Shown one piece after another: positions 50,182-59,098 of a stretch of DNA of 64,000 nucleotides (position 1 is its first letter; every line of letters begins with the position of its first letter). The notes beneath the pieces are model-generated. The model ran no database searches and was not told the DNA's origin. It saw only the letters and a list, made by a program, of their open reading frames with translations. Position numbers and translations under genes: made by a program. The stretch spans positions 2,728,001 to 2,792,000 of the forward strand of contig NZ_CP041666.1 in the NCBI RefSeq assembly GCF_007301515.1, given 5' to 3'. The stretch is from Radiobacillus deserti. Lineage in GTDB: Bacteria; Bacillota; Bacilli; Bacillales; Amphibacillaceae.

Positions 50182-51348
50182 ACTTTTCTCCGAAGAAAGT
50201 CCCTTGTCGTATAAATAAGTGGACCAAAACGGAATAAGAAAGATTCCTAATAAAATATAGAATAGAATTTCAATATGATATTGATCTACAATAAAGCCGC
50301 CGAATAGAGGTCCAACCATATGTCCTGCTGTCGAAACACTGTTGATGAAGCCTTGATAGAAACCAGTTCGTCCTTTTGGGGCTAGTTGATTTGCTAATGT
50401 AGGAATGGCCGGCCAAACGAGCATTTCCCCTATGGTAAGGATAATCATCGCGACCGCAAACATAGTAAAACTTTTCGCAAACAAGATGACTATAAAGGAA
50501 AGGATGAAAATCGTATTTCCAATATAAATGTGCTTCCTCGGATCTTGTATCTTTTTTGTTAAGAGCTTCAACAAAGGCTGGCTTGCCACAATAAGGAACC
50601 CATTAATGGTCCATAGTAGGCTATACTGATTGACCGGAATACCTAAGTCTTGGGTGTAAGAGGCAATTGTCGTTTGCCATTGCACATAACCAATCCAACA
50701 CATAAAGAACCCAACACTAAGAATAAGCAAGGCACGAAAAGCCTTTTTATCTTTAATTTTTGTATTCAATTCTTTTACCCCTGCATAGGCTGCTTGTGTA
50801 TGTGTGTCCATATGCTTATACGCGAAAAACACATAGACAAAAAATAATATATAAATAGAAGCATTTGCCATAAAGATATATTCAAAAGAAAATGCAGCCA
50901 CGAATCCACCTATAGAAGCACCGAGTGCAACCCCTAAATTTTGAGCGACATAAATGGAATTAAACGCTCGACGTCCTCCCTCCGGCCATACTGATCCAGC
51001 CATCGCAAACATAGCAGGACGCGTGATGCCAGCGCCAAACCCCATAACGATCAATAACAGCGTATAAGGGACTATAGTGTGGTAAAACGCAAGTAAGGAG
51101 GCAGAAAGTACCGCAATGGAGGAACCAGTTAGAATCGTCTTATATCCGCCCCATCGATCAAATAAATGACCACCAATAAGATTCCCGATAATCGCGAACC
51201 CTTGGTTTAACATTAATATGACCCCTGCAAATGCCAGTGATTCTCCTAGTTCATTGTGCATATAAATCGTATTTAAGGGCCAAATAAAAGAGGCACCTGT
51301 TACATTTATGGCCATCCCGATAATTAACAACCATATGTTACGTGGCAT
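50167..51348 (-). CDS. Major facilitator superfamily transporter
   Basis: This 393-residue protein has 12 predicted membrane helices and the MFS loop motif GGHLFDRWGGYKTIL (about residues 58-72). A large central cytoplasmic loop is at about 180-210. It resembles drug:H+ antiporter-1 exporters of bacilli; the substrate is unknown. ATG 51348 is preferred, with AAAGGTGAG upstream, to the frame start at 51420. It is divergent from the YbjQ-family gene. Confidence 0.87.
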   Translation of the reverse strand: MPRNIWLLIIGMAINVTGASFIWPLNTIYMHNELGESLAFAGVILMLNQGFAIIGNLIGGHLFDRWGGYKTILTGSSIAVLSASLLAFYHTIVPYTLLLIVMGFGAGITRPAMFAMAGSVWPEGGRRAFNSIYVAQNLGVALGASIGGFVAAFSFEYIFMANASIYILFFVYVFFAYKHMDTHTQAAYAGVKELNTKIKDKKAFRALLILSVGFFMCWIGYVQWQTTIASYTQDLGIPVNQYSLLWTINGFLIVASQPLLKLLTKKIQDPRKHIYIGNTIFILSFIVILFAKSFTMFAVAMIILTIGEMLVWPAIPTLANQLAPKGRTGFYQGFINSVSTAGHMVGPLFGGFIVDQYHIEILFYILLGIFLIPFWSTYLYDKGLSSEKSLHTS

Positions 51349-51425
51349 GTGTCCACTCACCTTTTCTGTATAAGTCCAAAGGAAAATTCTAATACATAAA
51401 AGAGAGAAACACAACTGCAAAGAAG

Positions 51426-51452
51426 TGAAACAAATATTTAATTGTTTCCGTA
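51426..51452 (+). promoter_or_regulatory. SigW-type (ECF) promoter
   Basis: TGAAAC (51426-51431), 17 bases, then CGTA (51449-51452) match the -35 and -10 of Bacillus sigma-W promoters exactly. It lies 46 bp before the GTG of the YbjQ-family gene. sigma-W controls envelope-stress and antimicrobial-defence genes. Confidence 0.65.
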
Positions 51453-51498
51453 TTGTTTAGTTGTAAGAAACCGAAAACATTTTCAAGGAGGAACTAAA

Positions 51499-51828
51499 GT
51501 GATCGTCCTAACAGGTGAGCATGTTCCCGGATATATCGTAAAAGAAATAAAAGGCCCCGCATTTGGTCTAACCGTGAGAGCGCGTGGTTTAGGAAAAGAT
51601 ATTACTGCCGCTTTTAAAGGATTAGTCGGTGGAGAAATTCGCCAATATGTAGAAATGCTTGAAGACGCTCGTAAAGAAGCAATGGATCGAATGATAGAAA
51701 ATGCACAGCAAATGGGGGCAGATGCTATTATCATGTTTCGGTTTGATTCAGGAAGCATCAGTCAAAACATGAGCGAAATTGTTGCATATGGTACTGCCGT
51801 TTCCCTTGAAAAGGATGAGTCATGGTAA
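51499..51828 (+). CDS. YbjQ/UPF0145 family protein
   Basis: A 109-residue protein with the family core TGEHVPGYIVKEIKGPAFG (residues 5-23), a central helix with AMDRMIENAQQMGADAI (about 59-75) and MSEIVAYGTAV near the end. UPF0145 proteins form pentameric rings of unknown role, sometimes called heavy-metal-binding domain proteins. GTG 51499 has AAGGAGG upstream; the first 19 codons of the longer frame are not supported. It overlaps the next small membrane gene by 7 bp. Confidence 0.9.
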   Translation: MIVLTGEHVPGYIVKEIKGPAFGLTVRARGLGKDITAAFKGLVGGEIRQYVEMLEDARKEAMDRMIENAQQMGADAIIMFRFDSGSISQNMSEIVAYGTAVSLEKDESW

Positions 51829-52052
51829 AATTAGTAATCGGTTATTTCATTTTTCAAACCGTCTTATTTTTGGTTTTATTTATTATTAGTAATCGAACCG
51901 ATAAACGAAGTAGATCGAAATATGTGCACATAAGTGAAGTACCGGAAGGCTTTGTGAAAACGTCAGAATCTTTTATGGATATGAAGAAAAAAATCCCGGT
52001 ATATGTATATTACAACCATGAAACTGGAAAAAGAGTTTATGTTATTGAATAA
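51822..52052 (+). CDS. Small membrane protein downstream of the YbjQ-family gene
   Basis: A 76-residue protein with one hydrophobic helix (about residues 4-23) and a basic, soluble C-terminal tail with PVYVYYNHETGKRVYVIE at the end. It overlaps the YbjQ-family stop codon, so the two are coupled. The topology is presumably a membrane anchor with a cytoplasmic tail. No family was recognised. Coexpression from the sigma-W-like promoter would suggest a role at the stressed envelope. Confidence 0.75.
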   Translation: MVKLVIGYFIFQTVLFLVLFIISNRTDKRSRSKYVHISEVPEGFVKTSESFMDMKKKIPVYVYYNHETGKRVYVIE

Positions 52053-52148
52053 TGAGGAGGGACAATAGATTTCCTCCTTATTTCATTATCTCCGTTCTAT
52101 TTAGTGGACATAATGAAACAAAGATGACTATAAGATAGGAGTTTTATC

Positions 52149-53375
52149 ATGCATCACTTTAATGAAGTCTTTATTCAAATTCTAATTTTACTTGCTATTT
52201 CTATATTTGTTATAGGAGTAGCGAAAAAACTGAAGCAACCGTATACCATTGCACTTGTGCTAGTAGGTCTAATTTTTGGATTGTTCCAAGGTCCAATTCC
52301 ACTTTTAGAAGAAGCGGAGCATTTCATCACCCAATCCAGCGTCTTTCAAGCAATCATTATCTCGTTGTTTCTTCCAATCCTATTAGGGGACGCAACATTA
52401 AAGCTCCCTTTTCACCACATCTTACACCAGAAAAAGGCTGTGATGAGTACGGCATTAATCGGAACATTACTTTCCTTTCTACTCATCGGCTTTTCTACAT
52501 ACTATTTACTCGATTTACCGATATCCGTTGCGTTTACATTCGCAGCGCTAATGAGTGCAACGGATCCTATTAGTGTCTTATCAATTTTCAAGTCGGCTGG
52601 TGTCTCTCAGAAGGTCTCAACCATTATGGAAGGCGAATCTTTATTTAATGATGGAATCGCAGTCGTTTTGTTCAAAATCTCCTCCATTTTCTTGCTGACG
52701 TATATTGAAATGGGATGGGAAGGTTTTGCAAGTGGAATTTTTCTGTTTTTCAAGTTTGCGATTGGAGGAGCATTACTTGGGTTAGCCTTAGGATTTATCG
52801 CATCCCAAATCATTCGCTTCTACGACGATTATCCATTTGAAATCGCCGTTTCAGCCTTATTATTCTTCGGGAGTTATTTTATCGCAGAACATATAGAGGT
52901 TTCTGGGGTCATTGCTGTCGTTGCTGGTGGGTTTGTATTCAGTGATTACGGTGCTAAAATCGGCATGTCAAAACAGACGCACACAAATATTAATACATTT
53001 TGGGACGTCATCACTTTAATTGCCAATTCAATTATCTTCTTATTAATTGGACTAGAAATTCGAAACATTGATTTTTCGGGAAAGTGGCTCATGATTGTCG
53101 TTGCCATCGCTCTTGTACTTCTTGCACGCACCATTGCCTTGTACGGTAGTACGTCACTGTTGAAAGACATTTCCCGGAAAGAACGGTTACTTCTAAACTG
53201 GGGTGGATTAAAAGGAAGTCTATCCATCGCATTAGCATTAAGTTTACCTAGTTCCTTTGAAGGCAGAGATACTGTATTGATTTTAACCTTCTCCGTTGTA
53301 TTATTCTCATTATTTATACAAGGGCTTACCATACAGCCATTGATTAAGGCATTGGGATTATCAACGAAAAAATAA
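52149..53375 (+). CDS. Cation/proton antiporter (CPA1, NhaP type)
   Basis: A 408-residue integral membrane protein with about 12 helices. The ion-binding segment ALMSATDPISVLSI (about residues 134-147) and EGESLFNDGIAVVLFK (about 160-175) are the two hallmarks of Na+(K+)/H+ exchangers of the CPA1 class. AGGAG stands seven bases before ATG. It is separated by 97 bp from the upstream small membrane gene and could be read from the same or its own promoter. Role: Na+ extrusion or pH control. Confidence 0.92.
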   Translation: MHHFNEVFIQILILLAISIFVIGVAKKLKQPYTIALVLVGLIFGLFQGPIPLLEEAEHFITQSSVFQAIIISLFLPILLGDATLKLPFHHILHQKKAVMSTALIGTLLSFLLIGFSTYYLLDLPISVAFTFAALMSATDPISVLSIFKSAGVSQKVSTIMEGESLFNDGIAVVLFKISSIFLLTYIEMGWEGFASGIFLFFKFAIGGALLGLALGFIASQIIRFYDDYPFEIAVSALLFFGSYFIAEHIEVSGVIAVVAGGFVFSDYGAKIGMSKQTHTNINTFWDVITLIANSIIFLLIGLEIRNIDFSGKWLMIVVAIALVLLARTIALYGSTSLLKDISRKERLLLNWGGLKGSLSIALALSLPSSFEGRDTVLILTFSVVLFSLFIQGLTIQPLIKALGLSTKK

Positions 53376-53379
53376 CTGA

Positions 53380-53415
53380 CAAGGAAGCCTAGCTCCATAT
53401 CGCTAGACTTCCTTA
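53380..53415. terminator. Terminator between the convergent antiporter and DUF779 genes
   Basis: AAGGAAG-C-CTAGC and GCTAG-ACTTCCTT arms with a 7-base loop; T- or A-rich on both flanks, so it can serve both strands. Confidence 0.75.
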
Positions 53416-53421
53416 TTTTAT

Positions 53422-53775
53422 CTAATCTAAAGAGTCTCTTTCTGTTTCTGAAAACACCCTTGAACGTGTTAAAAACCGCTTCCCTTCTGGTCCCTCTACC
53501 GAAAACATGCCACCTCTTCCATCTATAACATCAATGATTAATTGGGTATGCTTCCAGTATTCATATTGATCTTTTGACATGTAAAAAGGAGTATCTCCAA
53601 TGTAACCTAGTAACACGTCCGTTTGACCCACCTTAAATTCTTCTCTAGGAAAACACATCGGAGAACTACCGTCACAGCATCCACCGGACTGATGGAATAA
53701 TAGCGGACCATGCCGCTCTTTTAATCGACTTAGCAGTTCCACTGTGGCGTCCGTCGCAATGACTTTTTCCACCAT
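53422..53775 (-). CDS. DUF779 family protein
   Basis: This 117-residue protein has the DUF779 signature FHQSGGCCDGSSPMC (about residues 28-42) with three closely spaced cysteines. DUF779 genes usually follow an aldehyde dehydrogenase gene of the AcoD/ExaC group, as here; the function is unknown. ATG 53775 lies seven bases behind AGGAGG. It is 53 bp from the dehydrogenase stop and is most likely cotranscribed. Confidence 0.9.
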   Translation of the reverse strand: MVEKVIATDATVELLSRLKERHGPLLFHQSGGCCDGSSPMCFPREEFKVGQTDVLLGYIGDTPFYMSKDQYEYWKHTQLIIDVIDGRGGMFSVEGPEGKRFLTRSRVFSETERDSLD

Positions 53776-53827
53776 GTCCACTCCTCCTTCTGGATTTTAA
53801 AATAACCCCGTTGCCTCTGTGCTATAA

Positions 53828-55318
53828 CTAACTAGTAAATTTTTCGTTTGTTTGGTAATGGTCTAGCATCATCTTATGGTTTTCTCTACCGATACCAGAT
53901 TTCTTATATCCTCCAAACGCAGCGTGGGCTGGGTAAGCATGATAACAATTGGTCCATATTCTTCCCGCTTCAATTGCCCTTCCAAATCGATACGCGGTGT
54001 GAACGTTTCGAGACCAGACACCTGCCCCTAATCCATATAACGTATCATTGGCAATGTTCAGTGCTTCCTCGTCATCTTTGAACGTCGAGACAGATAAAAC
54101 AGGACCAAAAATCTCTTCTTGGAAAATTCTCATCTTGTTGTGTCCCTTAAATACCGTCGGCTTCACGTAATAGCCACCGGCAAGTTCACCATCTAATTGA
54201 TTCACCTCTCCCCCAATTAGTACCTCCGCTCCTTCTTGCTTGCCAATATCTAGATAAGATTTTATTTTCTCCATTTGCTCCTGTGACGCTTGTGCTCCCA
54301 TCATCGTATCGGTATCTAATGGGTGACCGATTTTGATAGATTCAATTCGTTCTAACGCACGTTCCATGAATGTATCATAAATAGATTCATGAATAAGTGC
54401 TCTGGAAGGGCACGTACAAACCTCCCCTTGATTTAAGGCAAACATCACAAGTCCTTCAATTGCTTTATCTAAGAAACTATCGTCTCTATCCATGACATCT
54501 TTAAAGAAAATGTTTGGGGATTTCCCACCTAATTCAAGGGTCACTGGGATAATATTTTCGGAAGCATATTGCATGATAAGACGACCAGTAGTGGTTTCAC
54601 CTGTGAACGCAATCTTAGCAATTCGATTACTGGAGGCTAACGGCTTACCGGTCTCTAAGCCGAACCCATTGACGATATTGACAACACCCCTAGGTAACAA
54701 ATCATCAATTAACTCCATAAGAACATGGATAGATGCTGGTGTTTGCTCCGCTGGTTTTAACACTACTGTATTCCCAGCAGCTAAAGCCGGGGCAAGCTTC
54801 CATGTAGCCATTAGAATAGGGAAATTCCAAGGAATAATTTGTCCAACCACGCCTAAAGGTTCATGAAAGTGATAAGCTACTGTATCTTCATCTAATTGAC
54901 TTATGCTTCCTTCCTGTGCTCGAATGGTCGCTGCAAAATAACGAAAATGATCAATAGCTAATGGAATATCTGCCGCAAGTGTTTCACGCACTGCTTTCCC
55001 GTTATCCCACGTTTCTGCTACTGCCAGCATTTCAAGGTTTTCTTCCATACGGTCCGCTATTTTATTTAGAATAATGGCACGCTCTGTTGGAGAAGTCTTC
55101 CCCCAAGCCTCTTTTGCTGCGTGTGCTGCATCTAGTGCTGATTCCACATCCTCTGCAGAGGACCTAGCAACCTGACAGAACACCTTTCCATCCACAGGAC
55201 TAACATTTTCAAAGTATTGTCCATGCACAGGTGCTCGCCATTCTCCCCCTATAAAATTGTCGTAGCGCTCTTTAAAATCAACCTTTGCTCCTGGACTGTT
55301 TGGTACTGCATACTTCAT
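53828..55318 (-). CDS. NAD-dependent aldehyde dehydrogenase (AcoD/ExaC type)
   Basis: A 496-residue aldehyde dehydrogenase with catalytic C301 in NQGEVCTCPSR and general base E262 in LELGGKSPN. The coenzyme region IIPWNFP is near residue 161. The GEVCTC form is typical of the acetaldehyde dehydrogenases AcoD and ExaC, and the DUF779 neighbour agrees. ATG 55318 has GGGAGG upstream; the longer frame starts within the cre site region. Reaction: acetaldehyde (or a related aldehyde) to acid. Confidence 0.92.
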   Translation of the reverse strand: MKYAVPNSPGAKVDFKERYDNFIGGEWRAPVHGQYFENVSPVDGKVFCQVARSSAEDVESALDAAHAAKEAWGKTSPTERAIILNKIADRMEENLEMLAVAETWDNGKAVRETLAADIPLAIDHFRYFAATIRAQEGSISQLDEDTVAYHFHEPLGVVGQIIPWNFPILMATWKLAPALAAGNTVVLKPAEQTPASIHVLMELIDDLLPRGVVNIVNGFGLETGKPLASSNRIAKIAFTGETTTGRLIMQYASENIIPVTLELGGKSPNIFFKDVMDRDDSFLDKAIEGLVMFALNQGEVCTCPSRALIHESIYDTFMERALERIESIKIGHPLDTDTMMGAQASQEQMEKIKSYLDIGKQEGAEVLIGGEVNQLDGELAGGYYVKPTVFKGHNKMRIFQEEIFGPVLSVSTFKDDEEALNIANDTLYGLGAGVWSRNVHTAYRFGRAIEAGRIWTNCYHAYPAHAAFGGYKKSGIGRENHKMMLDHYQTNEKFTS

Positions 55319-55339
55319 TACACATTCCTCCCGCATATT

Positions 55340-55353
55340 TGTAATCGCTTTCA
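55340..55353. promoter_or_regulatory. cre site before the aldehyde dehydrogenase gene
   Basis: TGTAATCGCTTTCA matches cre at all 14 positions and lies 22 bp upstream of the start codon, where CcpA would block transcription. Confidence 0.7.
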
Positions 55354-55452
55354 TTTTGTGGTGTGAAAACATAGTTGAAAGAACCTATTATTTATATACG
55401 AATCCCCTATTAAAAATATTACTAGAAGGAACAAAAGATTATTTTACAAAAC

Positions 55453-55484
55453 AAAAAGACACTCTATGTTAGCAGTGTCTTTTT
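55453..55484 (-). terminator. Terminator after liaR
   Basis: AAAAAGACACT/AGTGTCTTTTT stem with a 10-base loop and a T-run on the minus strand, directly past the liaR stop. Confidence 0.85.
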
Positions 55485-56114
55485 CTACACTAAATCATGT
55501 TTATACGCATAGATGGCAGCTTGTGTTCTATCCTGCACTTCTAGCTTACTCAATACATTGCTTACATGTACCTTAGTTGTTTTCAAAGCAATAAACAAAT
55601 CATCTGCAATCTCCTGATTTGACTTACCTTCGGCTATTAATAGTAAAATTTCCATTTCTCTTGCTGTTAAAGATTCATGTAACATTGGGGTATTTTTTTG
55701 TCTTAGCTTTGACATTACCTTTGATGTAACCTCCGGTTCAAATACAGCGTCCCCTTCATGAGTCTTCCGGATCGCTTTCGCTATTTCACTTGCTTTCGAC
55801 GTTTTTAATAGATAACTCGTTGCTCCAGCTTCTAACGCTGGATACACTTTGTCATCATCAATAAAGCTTGTTACAACAATGATTTTTGCTTCCGGCCATT
55901 CTTCCATAATCTTTTTAGTAGCGGTGATCCCATCCATCTCGTCCATAACGAGGTCCATCAAAATCACATCCGGACGAAGCTCCAAGGCGAGTTCCACCCC
56001 TTTTGCCCCATTATCCGCTTCCGCAACCACTTCAATGTCTGGTTGGACAGACAAATAAGAGCTCACCCCGATTCGAACCATTTCGTGATCATCAACAAAA
56101 AGTACTCTAATCAT
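55485..56114 (-). CDS. liaR: LiaR response regulator
   Basis: A 209-residue NarL-family regulator with phosphoacceptor D54 (VILMDLVMD) and a C-terminal LuxR helix-turn-helix (LTAREMEILLLIAEGKSNQEIADDL). Its N-terminus MIRVLFVDDHEMVRIG matches LiaR. Start 56114 is chosen because GAAGGTGA is upstream and the B. subtilis protein begins MIRV. It overlaps liaS by 8 bp. It activates liaIH under cell-wall stress. Confidence 0.94.
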   Translation of the reverse strand: MIRVLFVDDHEMVRIGVSSYLSVQPDIEVVAEADNGAKGVELALELRPDVILMDLVMDEMDGITATKKIMEEWPEAKIIVVTSFIDDDKVYPALEAGATSYLLKTSKASEIAKAIRKTHEGDAVFEPEVTSKVMSKLRQKNTPMLHESLTAREMEILLLIAEGKSNQEIADDLFIALKTTKVHVSNVLSKLEVQDRTQAAIYAYKHDLV

Positions 56115-57153
56115 TTTCATCACCTTCTTCCGCTACTAGTGGAACTCGTACTTCTAACCTTGTCCCTTGATTTGGTACACTTACAACTCGTAAAGTAGCC
56201 CCGACCTCTGCTGCTCTTTCTTTCATATTTTCTAAACCGTAGGAACCAGACTGACTTGCTTCCATATCGAATCCAACTCCATCATCCATAACCCTTAAAA
56301 TAGCAAAGTCCTCTCGTTCTATTAACCAAATATCCAAGGATCTCGCTTTCGAATGACGTAACGTATTGGAAACAGATTCCTGAAAAATACGAAATAAGTG
56401 GTCTTCAACCCCTTTACTTAAATGGACGGACTCCATTTTCCACGTTACCTCAATTGGCACTTTCTGCTTCAGTTCTTCTAAGAGCTGTTTCATACCTTCT
56501 GTTAAAGACTTGTCTTTTAGAGCAACGGGTCTCAAGTGAAGAAGTAACGCCCTCATTTCCAGCTGAGACTGTTGAATCATCATCTCTACCTGTCGAAGCT
56601 GTTTCGCCGTTAACTCATCCCAGTCCAAACCACCTTCTGTAATAGCAGAAACCATCATAGAAGCCGCGAATAATTCCTGGCTTACGGAATCATGAAGCTC
56701 TCTAGCTAAGCGATTTCTTTCTTCTGAGATCACTTCCTCCATCTTCTTCTCTTGATCCTCTACACGTTCATCGACTAGTTTTTGTGATATTTTTGTTTGT
56801 TCTACCAAATAACGTTGCGCAGCTGACAGCTTCTCCGCTACTCGTTTCATTTCACAGAGTGCAACAGGAAATGCCTCTTCTTTGAACGTTCCTTTCTGTA
56901 ATTCATCTAATCCAGCTTCTAGCTCACGAAAACGTTGCTTCCAGTACCACCCGTTTAAGCCTCCCGTCAAACAGCCAAGCAACAAACCAGCTATTAGAAT
57001 ATCGATTACAATCGGCAGCTCGAATACTCTGATTTTCCAGAGTAATTCCAAATTTTCTAAAGGAAACGCAGCGAAAAACAACCCGAAGGATACTACAATA
57101 ACTAGGAGTGAGAAGAGTATGCCAATCCCTATAGAACGCTTAAAAATACTCAT
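56107..57153 (-). CDS. liaS: LiaS sensor histidine kinase
   Basis: A 348-residue intramembrane-sensing kinase. Two membrane helices (about residues 8-30 and 47-66) are joined by a very short outside loop. A coiled region and the HisKA_3 motif ERNRLARELHDSVSQ (His near 151) follow, then an HATPase domain with VMDDGVGFD. It responds to lipid II-targeting stress and is held off by LiaF, encoded just upstream with 4-bp overlap. Confidence 0.94.
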   Translation of the reverse strand: MSIFKRSIGIGILFSLLVIVVSFGLFFAAFPLENLELLWKIRVFELPIVIDILIAGLLLGCLTGGLNGWYWKQRFRELEAGLDELQKGTFKEEAFPVALCEMKRVAEKLSAAQRYLVEQTKISQKLVDERVEDQEKKMEEVISEERNRLARELHDSVSQELFAASMMVSAITEGGLDWDELTAKQLRQVEMMIQQSQLEMRALLLHLRPVALKDKSLTEGMKQLLEELKQKVPIEVTWKMESVHLSKGVEDHLFRIFQESVSNTLRHSKARSLDIWLIEREDFAILRVMDDGVGFDMEASQSGSYGLENMKERAAEVGATLRVVSVPNQGTRLEVRVPLVAEEGDEND

Positions 57154-57878
57154 ACTCGTTTCACCTCTATTTTTCCTATTAATGTAGAGGTGAAAATTTT
57201 GACTTTTTGGCTTGAATCTTCAAACTGATCGGTTTTAAAGTGAACGACCTTATTCCACATATTTTCTTCCATATAATTAAAAATTCGTAAGGACCCAAAC
57301 AGGACGGAATGCTGCACAGACACTTCTACGTCATATGGGACGAGTATTTGGATAGTTCCAGCAACATTTCGAATGGAAACAATAGGTGGATCCTTTGGAA
57401 TAACAGTATAGCTTAAGTCAATAACCGTATCTCCGATTCCAGATTGAATATTGACATCTGTCCATTCGTAGGCTGAAGCTTTCGTATATTGAGAACCAAA
57501 CCATCTATTTGTAAACAGGGTACTCTTCTTTTGAAGCGTCTCATCCTGATCAATAATATGATCAAATTCTGGACGGAATTGATAGGGTTCTTGTCTAGAT
57601 TTGTACAGCTTATATAAGAAGTAGGAAAGAATGGATAGAGCGAATAGCTTAAAAGCGAACGTTTCCATTATCGTAAGAAATATGATGATGATGGAGCTCC
57701 AAAATAAAACCTTTCCCCACATTTTTTTAAAGTTATTTTTTCCAACGTAGACTCCGATTGAAAATATTGCAACTAGGATGAGTAAGCCAGTATCTAGTAT
57801 TACAAACTCATACAGAAAGATAACAGCTGTAACGATCAATAAGATTTCTACTACATTAAAGTTTTTCTTCTGTCTCAT
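57150..57878 (-). CDS. liaF: LiaF, inhibitor of the LiaRS system
   Basis: This 242-residue protein has an N-terminal cluster of about four hydrophobic helices (residues 8-90) and a soluble C-terminal beta-helical DUF2154 domain. NRWFGSQYTKASAYEWTDVNIQSGIGDTVIDLSYT (about 125-158) is typical of LiaF. LiaF keeps LiaS inactive in unstressed cells. It follows liaH after 97 bp that contain a hairpin; liaG is not present between them. Confidence 0.93.
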   Translation of the reverse strand: MRQKKNFNVVEILLIVTAVIFLYEFVILDTGLLILVAIFSIGVYVGKNNFKKMWGKVLFWSSIIIIFLTIMETFAFKLFALSILSYFLYKLYKSRQEPYQFRPEFDHIIDQDETLQKKSTLFTNRWFGSQYTKASAYEWTDVNIQSGIGDTVIDLSYTVIPKDPPIVSIRNVAGTIQILVPYDVEVSVQHSVLFGSLRIFNYMEENMWNKVVHFKTDQFEDSSQKVKIFTSTLIGKIEVKRV

Positions 57879-57923
57879 AGGGTACTCCTTTTCTCTATTT
57901 CCCTAAAATAGAGAGATTAATGC

Positions 57924-57957
57924 GAAAGAGAAGACGTGCAGAACACGCTTCTCTTTC
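57924..57957 (-). terminator. Leaky terminator between liaH and liaF
   Basis: GAAAGAGAAG/CTTCTCTTTC arms with inner CGTG/CACG pairing but no U-run on the minus strand. B. subtilis also has a weak terminator between liaIH and the regulatory genes. Confidence 0.6.
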
Positions 57958-57975
57958 TAGATTACCACGAATGGA

Positions 57976-58605
57976 TTAAGTAGTAGTATATTTATTTTTC
58001 TCTAGCTCTGCCAACCTTGCATCTAACGTATGCATCCGATAATCGGACTTCACTTTTTCTTCTAAGCGTTCAATATAGTTTTCAAGCTCCGAGAATTTAG
58101 AAATGCTTTTGGACGCCAAATCCGATTGTATGACTCGATTCATTCCTTGATGTGCTTTCGCTACATTTTCTCTTCCTTTAAGCTCTAGTCGTTTTACATA
58201 AAGCTCTTTAATCTTGTACTTCATTTGCTCATATTTACTTTCTAACTGCTCCAGTTCTTTAATAGATTGATCCCGAAGACTAGACAGCTTGTCCACTCTT
58301 TCTTGGTATAACTGCTTCTCTTGCTCCGCATGTTCTTGAAGTTCACTTTCACCTGCTTCGGCAGCTAGATCTGCTTGGCGAGTTCTTTTTTCTAGCATGG
58401 ACTTAGCATGATTGTATTCTTTCGAGAATTCTTGTTTTACTAGGTATTGCTTCTCCACCAAAGCCCGGATCTTTTTCGCTTGCTGCTCACATTGGCGTAC
58501 ATATTCGTTTAACTGTACCATTGGATTTTTTTCTTCTTTTTGATCAAGCATCTCGTGAAAATCAGCTACAATTGAATCTTTTAAACGTGTAAATAAGTTA
58601 GACAT
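57976..58605 (-). CDS. liaH: LiaH, PspA/IM30 family phage-shock protein
   Basis: A 209-residue, almost wholly coiled-coil protein that begins MSNLFTRLKDSIVADFHEML, as PspA/LiaH proteins do, with an amphipathic first helix for membrane contact. It forms large oligomers that protect the membrane. ATG 58605 is six bases behind AAGGAGA; the 23 extra codons of the longer frame are not supported. It lies after liaI in the stress-induced part of the operon. Confidence 0.93.
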   Translation of the reverse strand: MSNLFTRLKDSIVADFHEMLDQKEEKNPMVQLNEYVRQCEQQAKKIRALVEKQYLVKQEFSKEYNHAKSMLEKRTRQADLAAEAGESELQEHAEQEKQLYQERVDKLSSLRDQSIKELEQLESKYEQMKYKIKELYVKRLELKGRENVAKAHQGMNRVIQSDLASKSISKFSELENYIERLEEKVKSDYRMHTLDARLAELEKNKYTTT

Positions 58606-58691
58606 ATCCATTCTCCTTTTTCGTTTGTGTTTGTTATGCTTCAAAATTATGTGGTGCATCTCCAATGAATACACCTAGAAATGAAAATACT

Positions 58692-59003
58692 TTAAAATAA
58701 AACTTCATCTTTCGCGAACAACTTCTCATCTTTATCCTTTTTCCATTTTTTATAGGTGTAATATAGAACGACAAATGCAACTACACCTATGAAAGCTGGA
58801 ATATTTGCTAGGGATAAGGAAATACCAATCAAGATGACAAATCCCCAGAGGATTTTTTCAGTTACTGAGCTTGTTAGGACAAACTTTTTAATCGCGTAAT
58901 AGGAAACAAGTAAACTAATCGTAAGCAGAATCATTGGTCCTATGTTCGAGACGATTAAAATAGCCGCCACAATGGCTAAAACAGCGAGCAAAAATGTTTT
59001 CAT
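58692..59003 (-). CDS. liaI: LiaI-like membrane protein
   Basis: A 103-residue protein with about four hydrophobic segments covering residues 1-80 and a charged tail (KKWKKDKDEKLFAKDEV). It is directly upstream of liaH, where LiaI, its membrane anchor, is encoded. Start 59003 has GGAG eleven bases upstream and is preferred to the frame start at 59024. Sequence similarity to B. subtilis LiaI is by topology and place rather than by motif. Confidence 0.8.
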   Translation of the reverse strand: MKTFLLAVLAIVAAILIVSNIGPMILLTISLLVSYYAIKKFVLTSSVTEKILWGFVILIGISLSLANIPAFIGVVAFVVLYYTYKKWKKDKDEKLFAKDEVLF

Positions 59004-59082
59004 ATGCTTGTTCTCTCCTTTCATGCTTCTATCATAAAAAGAATCCCTACTAGATATAACGACCTTGCGTTATAATTTTCAC

Positions 59083-59098
59083 TAAGCCTTTAGGCTTA
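59083..59098. promoter_or_regulatory. Candidate LiaR box
   Basis: TAAGCC, four bases, GGCTTA: a perfect 6-4-6 inverted repeat just upstream of a plausible minus-strand promoter (GTGAAA, 17 bases, TTATAT at about 59081-59053), 80 bp from liaI. LiaR operators are inverted repeats in this place. Confidence 0.55.
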
